DNA of 64,000 bases from Capsicum annuum (Eukaryota > Streptophyta > Magnoliopsida > Solanales > Solanaceae), in contig NC_061114.1 in NCBI RefSeq assembly GCF_002878395.1, forward strand, positions 162,509,927 to 162,573,926, read 5' to 3'. Both the position numbers and the translations under genes were made by a program. Below the pieces are notes generated by a model. It ran no database searches, was not told the origin of the DNA, and worked only from the letters and a program-made list of their open reading frames with translations. This document shows, piece after piece, positions 36,401 through 46,078 of this stretch; the stretch's first letter is position 1, and each line of letters opens with the position of its first letter.

Positions 36401-37027
36401 AATTAAAAATTCTAAGGCTTAATCATCAATTACTAGTTAACATTTAAAAAATTCTTACCTTAATGATGAAAAATGGTGGAAATCGCTTTAGAACGCCCTT
36501 TCTTTGCCCAAAATGAGTTTTAAAAAAATAAATTATTTTAAAAAAATAATTTATTAAAACTGTAAGTTTTGCTGCTATAGGCACCAGCTGCTATAGTGGG
36601 TATTGACCAGGTATGACTATGGCTATAACGGAAATTTCTCTACTATAACAACGTGCAAGCCGCTATAGCGGCATCGATGGGACAAAAAGTCCAGTATCGC
36701 CTAAAAATATCAACTTTTGCAACACACCTTGAATCAGGGATATTTCAAACAATGTCTTTTATGCTAAGATCATTTTCGAGAGTTCTACTTACCCAAATTT
36801 AATTCTGTAAACTCTTATGAGTTTCTTATCATCTTAACTATCCAGAAATCAAATCAAACAATGTCAAATTTACCTAAATTAGTCTCAAATTTTTCTAGAT
36901 CATACCTTGCTCTGATTTTTGTCAAAACTAGCCTAGCCTAGAATTTATAACTTCAAAATTGAAAAAAAAAATTAACAAAAAATTTTCAGAGGGGGATTTA
37001 TACATAATGACAGAATTGGTCGTTACA
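36401..37027 (-). repeat. LTR-E: U3 end of a minus-oriented Tekay-type LTR
   Basis: Ends GGTCGTTACA at 37027, i.e. TGTAACGACC on the minus strand, the usual start of this LTR class. It carries an array of GCTATAG-type palindromes at about 36570-36675, including a perfect 14-bp palindrome GCCGCTATAGCGGC at 36659-36672. The left limit is not defined. Confidence 0.45.
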
Positions 37028-38240
37028 GCAGACTTATTTTTTTACTTGTTATATATGTTGGTTACTTAAGTGGATAGGACCTATCTGCTTATTTGTTATA
37101 TTTGTTGGTTTCTTGAGTTGGAAGAATTTACTCTCTCTCTCAAACTTTCTCTCTCTCTATATATATATACATATATATTTACTAATTTCTTGAAAGAACG
37201 AGGTTATGCATATTGACTTTTTGAGTTAGTTTGATCCTTGCATGGTTCGGGATAAGTTGGAAAATGAATGATATACTTCTTAATTGTCTATGTACTAATA
37301 TATTTGAGACATAGTCAGTATATTATTGTGGAGTCATGGTTTGTTCACTTGGTTGATGTTGGTAGTCAGGTCTTGACTTAAGTTGTTGCTTAGTGACTTG
37401 TATTTGATTAACCTTTGTGGTTGTTGAAAAGGTTAGTTGTTCTTAATGGATATAAGTTACTTAAAAGGTGTTTATGGTCATTGAACTATTGGTCAATATT
37501 ATTGAGATTGGGTAGGCAGGTGTTGCTATTCTGCTACTTAATTTCTCATGACCTTAAATAAATCCCTAACTTCTAGGGTGCTAAATCATAACTAGAATAT
37601 CAGAACAAGATTAAGAAAATATTGGAAAGTTAATTCTTGTAGTCTTAGCTCGGTTGTGAAGTTATGTGCACTCATATTTAGCTTAGGCTAGAAATTTGAA
37701 GGCTGGTATATTGAGTGAAAAATGAAAGTTACTTATTAAGTGATGGCATGAACTATAGACTGAGGGGAGTTAAATTGTCACATTATACGAGCATGGTTTA
37801 TCTTGAATATCTGTATTATATGTTAGGTGCTTTAACCTTGGTTGCCCGAGGATGCCTGTCACTAAGTGTTGTTTGTAGTAATTCTACATTTTCTATACTT
37901 TTTTGGGTATAGTTTGATTGTAGGGTTAATTGATGTTTTTGAGATGACCTGAATAGTGATTTCCAACAGCTTCTACTCTTTTCATTCCTACGGTTGGAGT
38001 TGTGTCTTCTGTTTTATCTTCAGCTATATTAGAAGCTCTTATACGTGTCTAGATTAGGTTCTTGGAAAAGGTATTTTTGTTATCCTTTATAATTTTAAAA
38101 AAGTTGTATTTTTTATGAGATTTTAAAGTCTTTAATTAAATTTATTTATAACTTTTGCATGTTTTTTAAAATGGGTGGTAAGAGTTCTCCTAGTAGATTA
38201 GAATAGGTGTCCTCGCGATTCGATTAGTTGGATCGTGACA
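37028..38240 (+). repeat. LTR-F: possible plus-oriented LTR remnant
   Basis: Non-coding and T-rich. An imperfect direct repeat (ACTTGTTATATATGTTGG, and TTTGTTATATTTGTTGG) lies at about 37040-37115, and a CT/TA microsatellite at about 37132-37180. The end GGATCGTGACA at 38240 looks like a Tekay LTR terminus. No primer site follows, so it would be a solo LTR. The open frame at 37715-37912 has no recognisable motif. Confidence 0.35.
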
Positions 38241-39323
38241 GTAAGTAGTTGTGAATTCAAAGTTTGGATGACTTGAAAAGTTTACCAAACTTGGTGTTCC
38301 TATTCAGGTTCTTGGATCTGTTTGCACGGTTTTAAATTTTGGATCTAGCTAGTGTTTTTACTTAGATGTTATAAAGGTTAATTTTCTTTTGAAAAGTAGT
38401 TTATAAGTTGCTTCTTATTGCCTGATCCTTTTGCAGCCCTACTCCCAGCAGAGAAGGGGGAAAAGTAAGTCTCTCATTTAAATTTTCTATTTGTTCATGA
38501 TAATACTTCTGGGGATTAGTTTGATATTGGACCCTAGTTTCATAAATTCATATATATTTAGTATTCACTCAGTTATGGCGTTTATCTCTTTCTTGACTCA
38601 AATTAGTCTGCTTCGATTTTAATCAAATAAGTAAAACTTTTTCATGTATACACTAAATTAGAATCTCCGTATAGCTTTATTCGTGGCTGGTGACAGTTTT
38701 TGGTTTGTGGGTGGACTGGGCATTTACTTCAAAAAGTGATGAAAATAGCATAAATTTAAAATAATCAACTAATTCTCCTTAAACATATTATAACAGTTCA
38801 CATAACTCTTTTGATGCAGGTTAATAATCAACTAGAATTCTCCTTAAACATGTTATAATAGCACACATAGCTCTCTTGATGCAGGTTTTTATCAAGAACT
38901 CTTTTACCCTTCTTCTCTAAATGCTCAATTTACACCAGCTGACTATTTTGAGTTTTATAACATTTGCATTGAAATGCTTAAATGTTTATTTGCTTTACTC
39001 ACTTTAATGATGAATCATGTATAATATATTGAATAATTGTGTCTGGCCACTATAATTAGATAAGTTGTTTGCTGTTTGGTTATGCTATGAGGTTGGTTGT
39101 CAAATTGTATTACAATATATGCAGGAAATTGAGAACAAAATCAGGTTTGATTTTGTGGAAAGAGCCCGGAGTGGTCCCCCCCCTCCCCGACACCTACGGA
39201 GTAGGTATGAACCGGGTCGTCCCTAAGAAGCGAAAAGGTAGCTATTAAATGTTATGTTAGAAGTTGACTGGAACTTTTTCTTTAAGGATTTCAAAGTTTG
39301 AAGAAGCTATCATGGAACAAGAG
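38241..39323 (+). other. Unassigned stretch with exon-like signals and a tandem duplication
   Basis: Contains a strong acceptor/donor pair around a 28-base segment (TTTTGCAG at about 38430-38437, GTAAGT at about 38466). A second AG-bounded segment at 39125-39238 is followed by GTAGCT and stays open in one frame (ending NRVVPKKRK). A direct duplication of about 63 bp spans 38761-38887, each copy ending TTGATGCAGGTT. I cannot name a gene. It may be a host gene remnant, a captured fragment or chance. Confidence 0.25.
38761..38887. repeat. Tandem duplication, two units of about 63 bp
   Basis: Units 38761-38822 and 38824-38887 both run from ATAATCAACT to TTGATGCAGG, with about seven differences. 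Each ends in a splice-acceptor-like pyrimidine tract and GCAG. Confidence 0.8.
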
Positions 39324-40860
39324 TAAACTTCATCTATGGTCACTTAGCTTTGTGTCTATTACGCAAAGTTATTTTTCTTTCATTCGTTATACAAAAGTCA
39401 TTTTACTTTGCTCCGGCCATCACAAAAGTCGTTATGGCCGAATTTTACAATAATTCCACCAAAAAAATGATGTGACAACCTTAATTAGTTCTTCATTTTA
39501 ATTTAAGAGAATATAATATATTACGCATATCTTGACCTTTTTTATATATGTACCTAACCCAATTTTTCTTATGGATTATATAACGGAAGAATAGCAATTT
39601 CTTAATATATTAGGCTACCTAATGAAGACTATTTTCATAAAATAAAAATTTGTTGATATTTTTATGAAACATTTCATAACATTGCATTCATCTACCATAA
39701 AGGTGCATCGAAAAAGAGTAATAAACAAGATAAATTCTTCAAAACACATAAAAATAAAAATACGTGTATAATATTATTTTTTAAAGTTTATTTCAGTTCT
39801 TTGAAGATATATCAACATGCTAAATATAATTTTAAAATAAAATATTTTTAATTTTGTCTTCGAATAAGTATTGTCAAAATTTGAACAAATAATGTTATTG
39901 ACAGTTGCGTTAATAAAAGTCATAAAATATAAGTAATCTAATAGATAAAATAAATTATTGGATATTTAATTTTTATATTTATCAATTGAATTAATTAAAC
40001 AATATGTAATTTATCAGAAACTGAATATTATGATGAAAACATCTAATAGATTAACCGATTAGTCAAACAATTAAAAGCACAAAGACAAACTCAATAAAAA
40101 GAGTAGTTTATCATATTATTATGATATACTGAATGCAAAAGCCCGAGTGACAAGAAAATAATGTATGAAAAAGATAATTTTATCAACTACCTTTCACAAT
40201 TTTAGAGGAAGAAAAATAATTTTATCAATAACATGTCACAATTTTAGAGGGGGAAAAGTAATTTTGTCAACTACATGTCACAATTTTAGATGAGAAAAGT
40301 AATTTACCAATCACATGTCATAATTTTAGAGAATTTTTAAAATATCAAAATTACCATAGTCTTATCAATTACATGTCATAATTTTAGAGGAGATAAATAA
40401 TTTATCAACACATGTCTCAATTTTAGAGGATTTTAAGAAAATTAAAATTATCATATTGTCATTGTGAGGACTGTCAAATTTTGGTATCCTCCCTTATATA
40501 TAAGTATAATTTTAGTTTCATCAAAATATCAAATAACTTTTTTTTAATGAAAACAGTCTTCATTAGGTAGCCTAATCTATTAAGAAATTGGTATTCTTCC
40601 GTTATATAATTCATAAGGAAAATTGGGTTAGGCACATATAAAAAGGGTCAAGATATGGGTAATAAATTATATCCTCTTAAATTAAAATTAAGAACTAATT
40701 AAGGTTGTCACATCATTTTTTTTGTGGGATTATTGTAAAATTCAGTCATAGTAAATTTTGTGATGGCTGAAGCAAAGTAAAATGATGTATGTGCAATGAA
40801 TGAGAGAAAAGTAATTTTTATGTAACAGACGCAAAGTTAAGTGACCATGGATGAAATTTA
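39324..40860. mobile_element. DNA transposon (1.5 kb) with ~310-bp terminal inverted repeats
   Basis: The left arm 39324-39640 is the reverse complement of the right arm 40545-40860, with scattered differences. Shared words include CATGGTCACTTA-like ends, CATCACAAAA, ATGATGTGACAACC, ACGGAAGAATA and GGCTACCTAATGAAGAC. It has no transposase. Arms this long suggest a Mutator-like or foldback non-autonomous element. I could not find a convincing target duplication, so the exact ends are uncertain by a few bases. Confidence 0.75.
40173..40432. repeat. Minisatellite, about six units of ~43 bp
   Basis: Units share TAATTTTATCAACTACATG then TCACAATTTTAGAGG and vary in the A-rich spacer. It lies in the middle of the inverted-repeat element. 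The spacers are not unique and the units are imperfect, so this is not a CRISPR array. Confidence 0.8.
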
Positions 40861-41220
40861 ATCCTCGAAAGAAAGTGCAATGCAAGTTTAAAGAGGGGGA
40901 GGAACTTACTGTCTATTTTTCTGAGGATTTTAAAAGAAGTTTTTTAAAAAAAAAACAATTCTGTATCATTTTCTATTGAGAAAATGGCCAAAAGACCCCC
41001 TAACCTTTACCCCAAATCCCAACTACACACTTATACTTTGCAGGGTCTTATGACCCCCTAAACTATTTAAAAATGGAATATATGCCCGTCTAAAAACTCA
41101 TGCCCAGATATGTACAAGTTAGCTGAACGCGCCTATCATCTTATGCCATGTAATATTGTGATTTTTTTATATAAAAAATCATTTTTATCCTACTTTTTTC
41201 TTATTGTTTAATCATTTTTA

Positions 41221-41307
41221 TCATTTTTTAATTTTTATCCTATTTCAGTCCATGGAATCAAACCCATTTTTAATTTTTATCCTACTTCAATCCATGGAAT
41301 CAAAACC
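41221..41307. repeat. Tandem duplication (2 x ~43 bp) in the MULE
   Basis: Two copies of a unit containing TTTTTAATTTTTATCCTA and CCATGGAATCAAA. They lie in the interior of the MULE. Confidence 0.75.
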
Positions 41308-41617
41308 ATTGCTAGCCAAACCTACAATTAAAGATGTCCAAGATACTACACTATCATCATCCAACTCATCAAAAAATTGCTTGCCTCTATCATATACCCA
41401 CATTTAGCATAAAGATCCAAAAGGGCATTTGCAGCATGTACTTCAATTCATTCTTACATGAAGATTCAGAAGAAGATGATGACTTCATCTACCTTCAATT
41501 AACCCTCAATAAAATTTCACCCAAACAACTCACTATCCCTCACAAAATCACCCTCTCCCATTTCCGTTGATAATTCTCCAACATTTGTTTCAGCATTGTT
41601 GATAAATTCAAAAGATG

Positions 41618-41765
41618 CCACAACTCAAAATTTATTCTTGATGCTAAAACAAACAATTTCAACAAACCCCACAACTCAAAATTCAATCTTGATGCTAAAA
41701 CAAACAAAATCAAGAAACCCACAACTCAAAAATCAATCTTAATGTTGAAACAGTGCAAAAAAAGC
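41618..41765. repeat. Tandem triplication (~51 bp units) in the MULE
   Basis: Units begin CCACAACTCAAAA at 41618, 41669 and 41719. At about 51 bp the period is in multiples of three, so the minus-strand open frame 41540-41722 shows a 17-residue repeat (FVLASRLNFELW, FVLASRINFELW). No coding function is implied. Confidence 0.75.
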
Positions 41766-42520
41766 TTAAATATGAATATTGATTTTGAGATATAATATTG
41801 ATTTCATGGTTTGGAATCATTTCACTCGATCCGAAATCCTCATGAGACATAAATTTTTGAACTAATTTTCACTTTTCATCAGAAATTACTTCAAGGACCA
41901 CTTTAATCTTTTCAAATTTCAGAGAATTGTGAGATGAATATGTGTGTAATTGTTTATGGGGTTGGTGAATATCACTGGTATGTTCATTTTGGAACTGATT
42001 TGGTGGTCGGAAAAGCTTCACCTGCGGTTGTGAAACCATTCCGACAGAAACACTTGGTATTATTTATCCTTCTTCATAAAAAGAAAAAATTAGTGGGTCT
42101 AAAAATGATAGTTAAAAAATTAATGGTGAGAAAAGTATTGAATTTGCGATATAAATGAAAAAGGAGATACAAAAATAAAGATGGAGATGTGAAAGAGGAA
42201 GATGAAGATATCTGGTGAAAGAATATGAAAATGGAGAGAAGGAGAGGATAAGGAATAAAGCAAATAAAGAAAAAAATTATATATATACATACATATATAT
42301 ATATAAAAGAAATGTGAAAGTAAAATTTTTATTTTTATTTTCGGTGCTCACTCTCTCAAGGAGAGTGAGATACATTCGCTATGCCACGTAAGCATTTAGG
42401 GAGGTAAAATATCATTTTTAAATAGTTCAGGGGGGTCATAGGACCCCCGCAAATTATAAGTGTGTAGTTGAGATTTGGAGTAAAGGTTGGGGGGGTTTTG
42501 GCCATTTTCTTTTTTCTATT

Positions 42521-42902
42521 TGGAGTTTAACAAATATGATGTACAATTTTGATGGATACATAAGCCTTTTTATGTGATGTGAATTGTGATGCTTTAGTTC
42601 ATTTTAATTAACCATTAAAGTTGTATAAATATTGATTATTTGATTTGGTTTTAGATGTTTGTATATATGATAGGCCTCTTCAATTGTTGAAAGTTACAGT
42701 TAAATAAAATCAGTCGTTAAATGTACTTATAATGACTGGGGTTTTAACGACAGTGAACTTTTTACTGTCGTTAAATATTTATTAACTATCGATTATAAAT
42801 TCGATCGTTAACTTTAATGATGGAGTTTTTAAAACGATAGGTGACGACCGAATTTTTTCTTTATTAATAGCGACCGAATTAGTACTTTTAATGACCAAAT
42901 TT
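42521..42902. repeat. CACTA-like subterminal repeat region (fragment)
   Basis: Contains several copies of GTCGTTAAA and GCGACCGAATT-type words at about 42705-42900, in both orientations, like the subterminal repeats of plant CACTA (En/Spm) transposons. A perfect 12-bp hairpin lies at 42743-42754 and 42764-42775. No CACTA terminus or transposase is seen. The 42903-45384 retroelement is inserted at its right edge. Confidence 0.4.
42743..42775. other. Perfect 12-bp inverted repeat with 9-nt loop
   Basis: TTTAACGACAGT, loop GAACTTTTT, then ACTGTCGTTAAA. Probably paired subterminal repeats of a CACTA-like element rather than a terminator. Confidence 0.85.
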
Positions 42903-43308
42903 TGTTGAAGTTTTTGAAGAAAGAAAAGTTTTGCCTCCCACATCGAAAATCTACTTGGTTTGGGAGGAAGTTGAGATTTATAAATAAAGTCCACCTCCTT
43001 CATTGTTGAAATACACAAAAATATTCTTTTCCTTGTTTACTATTAAAGAGGTTTAGAGATAATTCTCTTGGAGATCTCTTTGAGAGTAGTATTTTAGGAA
43101 GTGAGGGTGTGTGAGAAAAATATTGTGTATTGTTCGGTGTAATAATTTTCATATACTGAATATTTTTCTGGGAGGCCCATGATTTTTCTCCAATTGGGGA
43201 GTTTTTCACGTTAAATCTTTGTGTTGTTATTCTCTTTAATTTCTCTGTTATTTTCTGCTTGAAAGCGGTCCGGAAGGAGCGGGAAAAATAGTCCATATTT
43301 TCTCAACA
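42903..43308 (+). repeat. 5' LTR of copia L (406 bp)
   Basis: Starts TGTTGAAG and ends TCTCAACA. It is nearly identical to 44979-45384. A TATA-like ATTTATAAATAAA at about 42976 followed by the CTCCACCTCC-like region suggests the U3/R promoter area. The minus-strand open frames at 42782 and 43000 are shadows, duplicated in the other LTR. Confidence 0.9.
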
Positions 43309-43310
43309 AG

Positions 43311-43323
43311 TGGTATCAGAGCC
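43311..43323 (+). other. Primer-binding site of copia L (tRNA-iMet type)
   Basis: TGGTATCAGAGCC is a perfect match to the canonical initiator-tRNA-Met primer site, two bases after the LTR end. Confidence 0.92.
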
Positions 43324-43676
43324 TTCGGTGTGAAATAATTTTTTTGAAATTTTAGTATACTCTGTGGTTACAGCTTTGTCTGATCTTCCACATCAGAAAA
43401 AATTTCTGAATTAGAATTATTGTTCTCAAGCAGAAGTTTCATCCCGGTGGCGTAGCAAGTGGAGTCTGATTCCGGTGGAGGTTGCTATTCTGGTGGAGTT
43501 ACTTTGGGGTACTTGTATATTTGGTAATAGTGGGAATAAGTACAATCTAAAGAGGTTTTGGCTAAGGAAAGACTTGTTACTTAAGTGTATCCCTTGTGAT
43601 CCACCTCTCTTTCCTGGGAACTAATTTAGTGGGTACTTTAATTACTATTGTTCATTTATTAGTACTGATAAACAAG

Positions 43677-44530
43677 ATGGGGACAAAATTTGAGATTGAG
43701 AAATTTGATGGGAGAATTAATTTTGGCTTGTGGCAAGTGCAAGTCAAGGATGTGTTAATCCAATCTGGATTACACAAGGCATTGAAAGAGAGACCAACTA
43801 GCGAAAAAGGTGATAAGGATTCAGAAAAATCTGAAAGCAGTAAAGACTCAGAAAAATCTAGAATTAGTGATGAAGAATGGGAAGAGCTAGACATGAAAGC
43901 GGCAAGTCATTCGCTTGTGTTTAGCTAAAAATATTCTTGCTAATGTGATTGGATTGTCTACAACAAAGGAGTTGTGGGAGAAACTTGAAGAATTGTACCA
44001 AACCAAAAGTATTTCAAATAGGTTATATTTGAAGGAGCAATTTCATAAATTGCAAATGGCTTAAGGTACAACTATTTTTGATCATCTGAGTGTCTTGAAT
44101 GGGATTGTTTCTGAATTGGAATCTATTGGAGTGAAAATTGATGATGAAGACAAGGCACTTTGACTCATCTAGTCTCTTGTATCTTCCTACAAGCACATGC
44201 AACCCATATTAATGTATGGGAAGGAAACTATGATTTCTCAGAAGTGACAAGAAAATTGATTTCTGAGGAAAAAAGAATGAAGAATGGAGATGAAAAATCT
44301 CTAGAAGATTCAACTCTTGTTGTTAAAGGAAAATGGAAGTAAAGCTCTAAGAAGAAGGTCATCTACTGGACTTGTAAACAACCGGGACATGTTAAAAATA
44401 ATTGTCCAAATAATGGGGCTAGTTCGGCTGGAAGCTCCAAAGAAAATACTGCCAATGTTGTCTCCCTAGAACAGTGGAATGATATTTCTTTGTAAGAAAG
44501 ATGAAAATCCTCATGGCATGAATGCTACCT
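43677..44530 (+). pseudogene. Copia L gag, broken
   Basis: Starts at 43677 with MGTKFEIEKFDGRINFGLW, the classic N-terminus of Tnt1-type gag. It then continues QVQVKDVLIQSGLHKAL and runs through an acidic Ser/Glu/Lys-rich insert (about 43800-43870). A frameshift near 43915 moves the frame to LAKNILANVIGLSTTKELWEKL, LEELYQTKSISNRLYLKEQF and VLNGIVSELESIG. A CCHC zinc knuckle at about 44360-44403 reads TCKQPGHVKNNC, with its first Cys replaced. Three or more stops follow. It is the only coding region in the element. Confidence 0.8.
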
Positions 44531-44978
44531 TTAGAATTGCCAAGGAAAAGAATGTTTAATTGGTAGCTGATCCACAAGTTTGCACATGGGCATTAGTTGA
44601 TAGGTGATGCAAGGTGTGTGGTGGAAAGGATGTTGATGGCTAATGAACTCTCAAGAAATCAACAAGAGGGCTGCACCATAAGTTATTAGCAGGTTTTTTT
44701 GACATGTGCCGAAAATAAAATTCTTGAAATTAGGAAGTAATTTCAAGTGAAAATTCTTGAATTATTTTTTCAATCTGAGTGGAGGTACTCTTTATGGTGG
44801 GGGTATCATAATTCTTGAATTTAGAATTATGATTGTCAGTAGCAGACAATGTGAAAGTTGCAGTCACACATGGTTGGCCGAGTTTAGAGTCAGGTGGAGA
44901 ACTGATTTTGTTATGTGTAGCTGAACAACTATAAAGGGCCAACGGATTGAATTTTCTTCTCTTCAAAAGGTGGAGATT

Positions 44979-45384
44979 TATTGCAGTTTTTGAAGAAAGA
45001 AAAGTTTTGCCTCCCACATCGAAAATCTACATGGTTTGGGAGGAGGTTGAGAGTTATAAATAAACTCCACCTCCTTCATTTTTGAAATACACAAAAATAT
45101 TTTTTTCCTTGTTTACTGTTAAAGAGGTTTAGAGATAATTCTCTTGGAGATCTCTTTGAGAATAGTATTTTAGGAAGTGTGGGTGTGTGAGAAAAATATT
45201 GTGTATTGTATGGTGTAATAATTTTCATATAGTGAATATTTTTGTGGGAGGCCCGTGGTTTTTCTCCAATTGGGGAGTTTTCCACGCTAAATCTTTGTGT
45301 TGTTATTCTCTTTAATTTCTCTGTTATTTTCTACTTGAAAGCGGTCCAGAAGCGGCGGAAAAAATAGTCCATTTTTTTCCAACA
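44979..45384 (+). repeat. 3' LTR of copia L (406 bp)
   Basis: Preceded by the purine-rich AAAAGGTGGAGA at about 44966-44977. It starts TATTGCAG (TG mutated) and ends TCCAACA. The close match to the 5' LTR suggests insertion more recent than the Tekay elements. Confidence 0.9.
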
Positions 45385-45784
45385 AATTTTTCCTCATATT
45401 TTTACTGGAAATATTTTTATCTAAATTTAATTTTTACATTAAACAAATTGGAAAATATAATATTAGTTAAAACGTGATTGGCGATCCGAAACGTGACTAT
45501 TTTTCCTTTTCTTTTCTCTTCAATATTCAATGCGTTACTATATGCTTAAGTTGAAACTAATTAGGTTAATACTTTATTTTTCACTTGCGGAAAAGACGTG
45601 ATTTGCTAATTAAGTCTTTCTTCATTTATTTTACCAATAATTAAAAAGAGTTGGCTGCAACATGGGTAGTTGTGGCGCTAGTATGAGAAAGGTTGCAGTA
45701 TGTCCTATTAAATTGAGGCTTTTGTTCGGCACCTTTTTTATGTTGTTCCAAAACTTATTTTCCAGTATTCTAATACCTAGTATT
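45385..45784. other. AT-rich spacer, no gene seen
   Basis: No open frame or repeat unit recognised. It separates copia L from the copia K/J nest. Confidence 0.4.
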
Positions 45785-45814
45785 TGTTGAAAACAATGAT
45801 AAAATAATAATAAT

Positions 45815-46026
45815 TGTTATGATATATATCAATTATAGTGAATGTCTATCAAGATCTATTTGATGTCTATCAGGATTTGATGTATTTGTCTTTTAGTGTG
45901 AAACGGGCAAATTCTCCCTATAAATAGAAGGGTTTCCTTCATTGTAAATCATCCCTAAGAGAAGAAATAAGAATCGCTCTCTCTATTCTCTCTGCTCTTC
46001 TTTTTGTTCTTTATTGTTTTATAACA
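45815..46026 (+). repeat. 5' LTR of copia J
   Basis: Starts TGTTATGATATATATC and ends TTTATAACA. It contains CCCTATAAATAGAAGG, a TATA-box context, at about 45917. It is very similar to 49660-49875. Confidence 0.9.
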
Positions 46027-46045
46027 CGTTATCAGCACGAGACTC
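46026..46045 (+). other. Unusual internal-tRNA primer-binding site of copia J
   Basis: ACGTTATCAGCACGAGAC follows the LTR and does not begin TGG. Its reverse complement (TCGTGCTGATAACG) matches the anticodon arm of tRNA-Ile(AAU) as I recall it (TCGTGCTAATAACG). The single difference is at anticodon position 34, which is inosine in the mature tRNA and would pair with C here. This suggests priming by an internal tRNA segment, but the tRNA sequence needs checking. Confidence 0.5.
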
Positions 46046-46078
46046 TACCGTCTCAAATTTGAAGGCTAAGGCTAAGAT

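Larger units (their letters stand above)
40978..42511. mobile_element. Mutator-like element (MULE), non-autonomous, 1534 bp, perfect 9-bp TSD
   Basis: The inverted termini are GAGAAAATGGCC at 40978 and GGCCATTTTCTT ending at 42511, extending to about 115 bp each (CAACTACACACTTATA against TATAAGTGTGTAGTTG; the GACCCCC block in both). The flanks carry the identical 9-mer TTTTCTATT at 40969-40977 and 42512-42520. A 9-bp duplication is diagnostic of the Mutator superfamily. The interior has no transposase. It holds two tandem repeat sets and a short anonymous open frame at 41934-42158. It may be a Pack-MULE-like carrier of foreign sequence, but no captured gene is recognised. Confidence 0.85.
42903..45384 (+). 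mobile_element. Copia element L: compact gag-only Ty1/copia retrotransposon (2482 bp)
   Basis: Two LTRs of exactly 406 bp, a Met-type primer site and a gag region are present, but there is no protease, integrase, RT or RNase H. The flanks share AATT (42899-42902 and 45385-45388), extendable to AAATT if the last LTR base is shared, consistent with a 5-bp target duplication. The gag and LTR style resemble the Tnt1/Tork-type elements of Solanaceae. Such an element would need another copy's enzymes to move. Confidence 0.85.

Noticed and set aside
37715..37912. 65-residue open frame in LTR-F
   Set aside because: No motif, inside LTR-like non-coding sequence, no splice or promoter support.
40173..40432. 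Regular repeats resembling a CRISPR array
   Set aside because: Imperfect ~43-bp units without unique spacers, inside a eukaryotic inverted-repeat transposon.
39315..40870. 9-bp target duplication around the 39324-40860 element
   Set aside because: Flanks GAACAAGAG and ATCCTCGAA do not match, and shifting the ends by a few bases did not produce a pair.
41540..41722. Minus-strand open frame with a 17-residue repeated peptide
   Set aside because: Produced by a ~51-bp tandem repeat in a MULE interior; no family match and no upstream context.
43000..43296. Minus-strand open frame present in two near-identical copies (also 45076-45285)
   Set aside because: Both copies are the two LTRs of copia L; duplication reflects the LTR pair, not a gene family.
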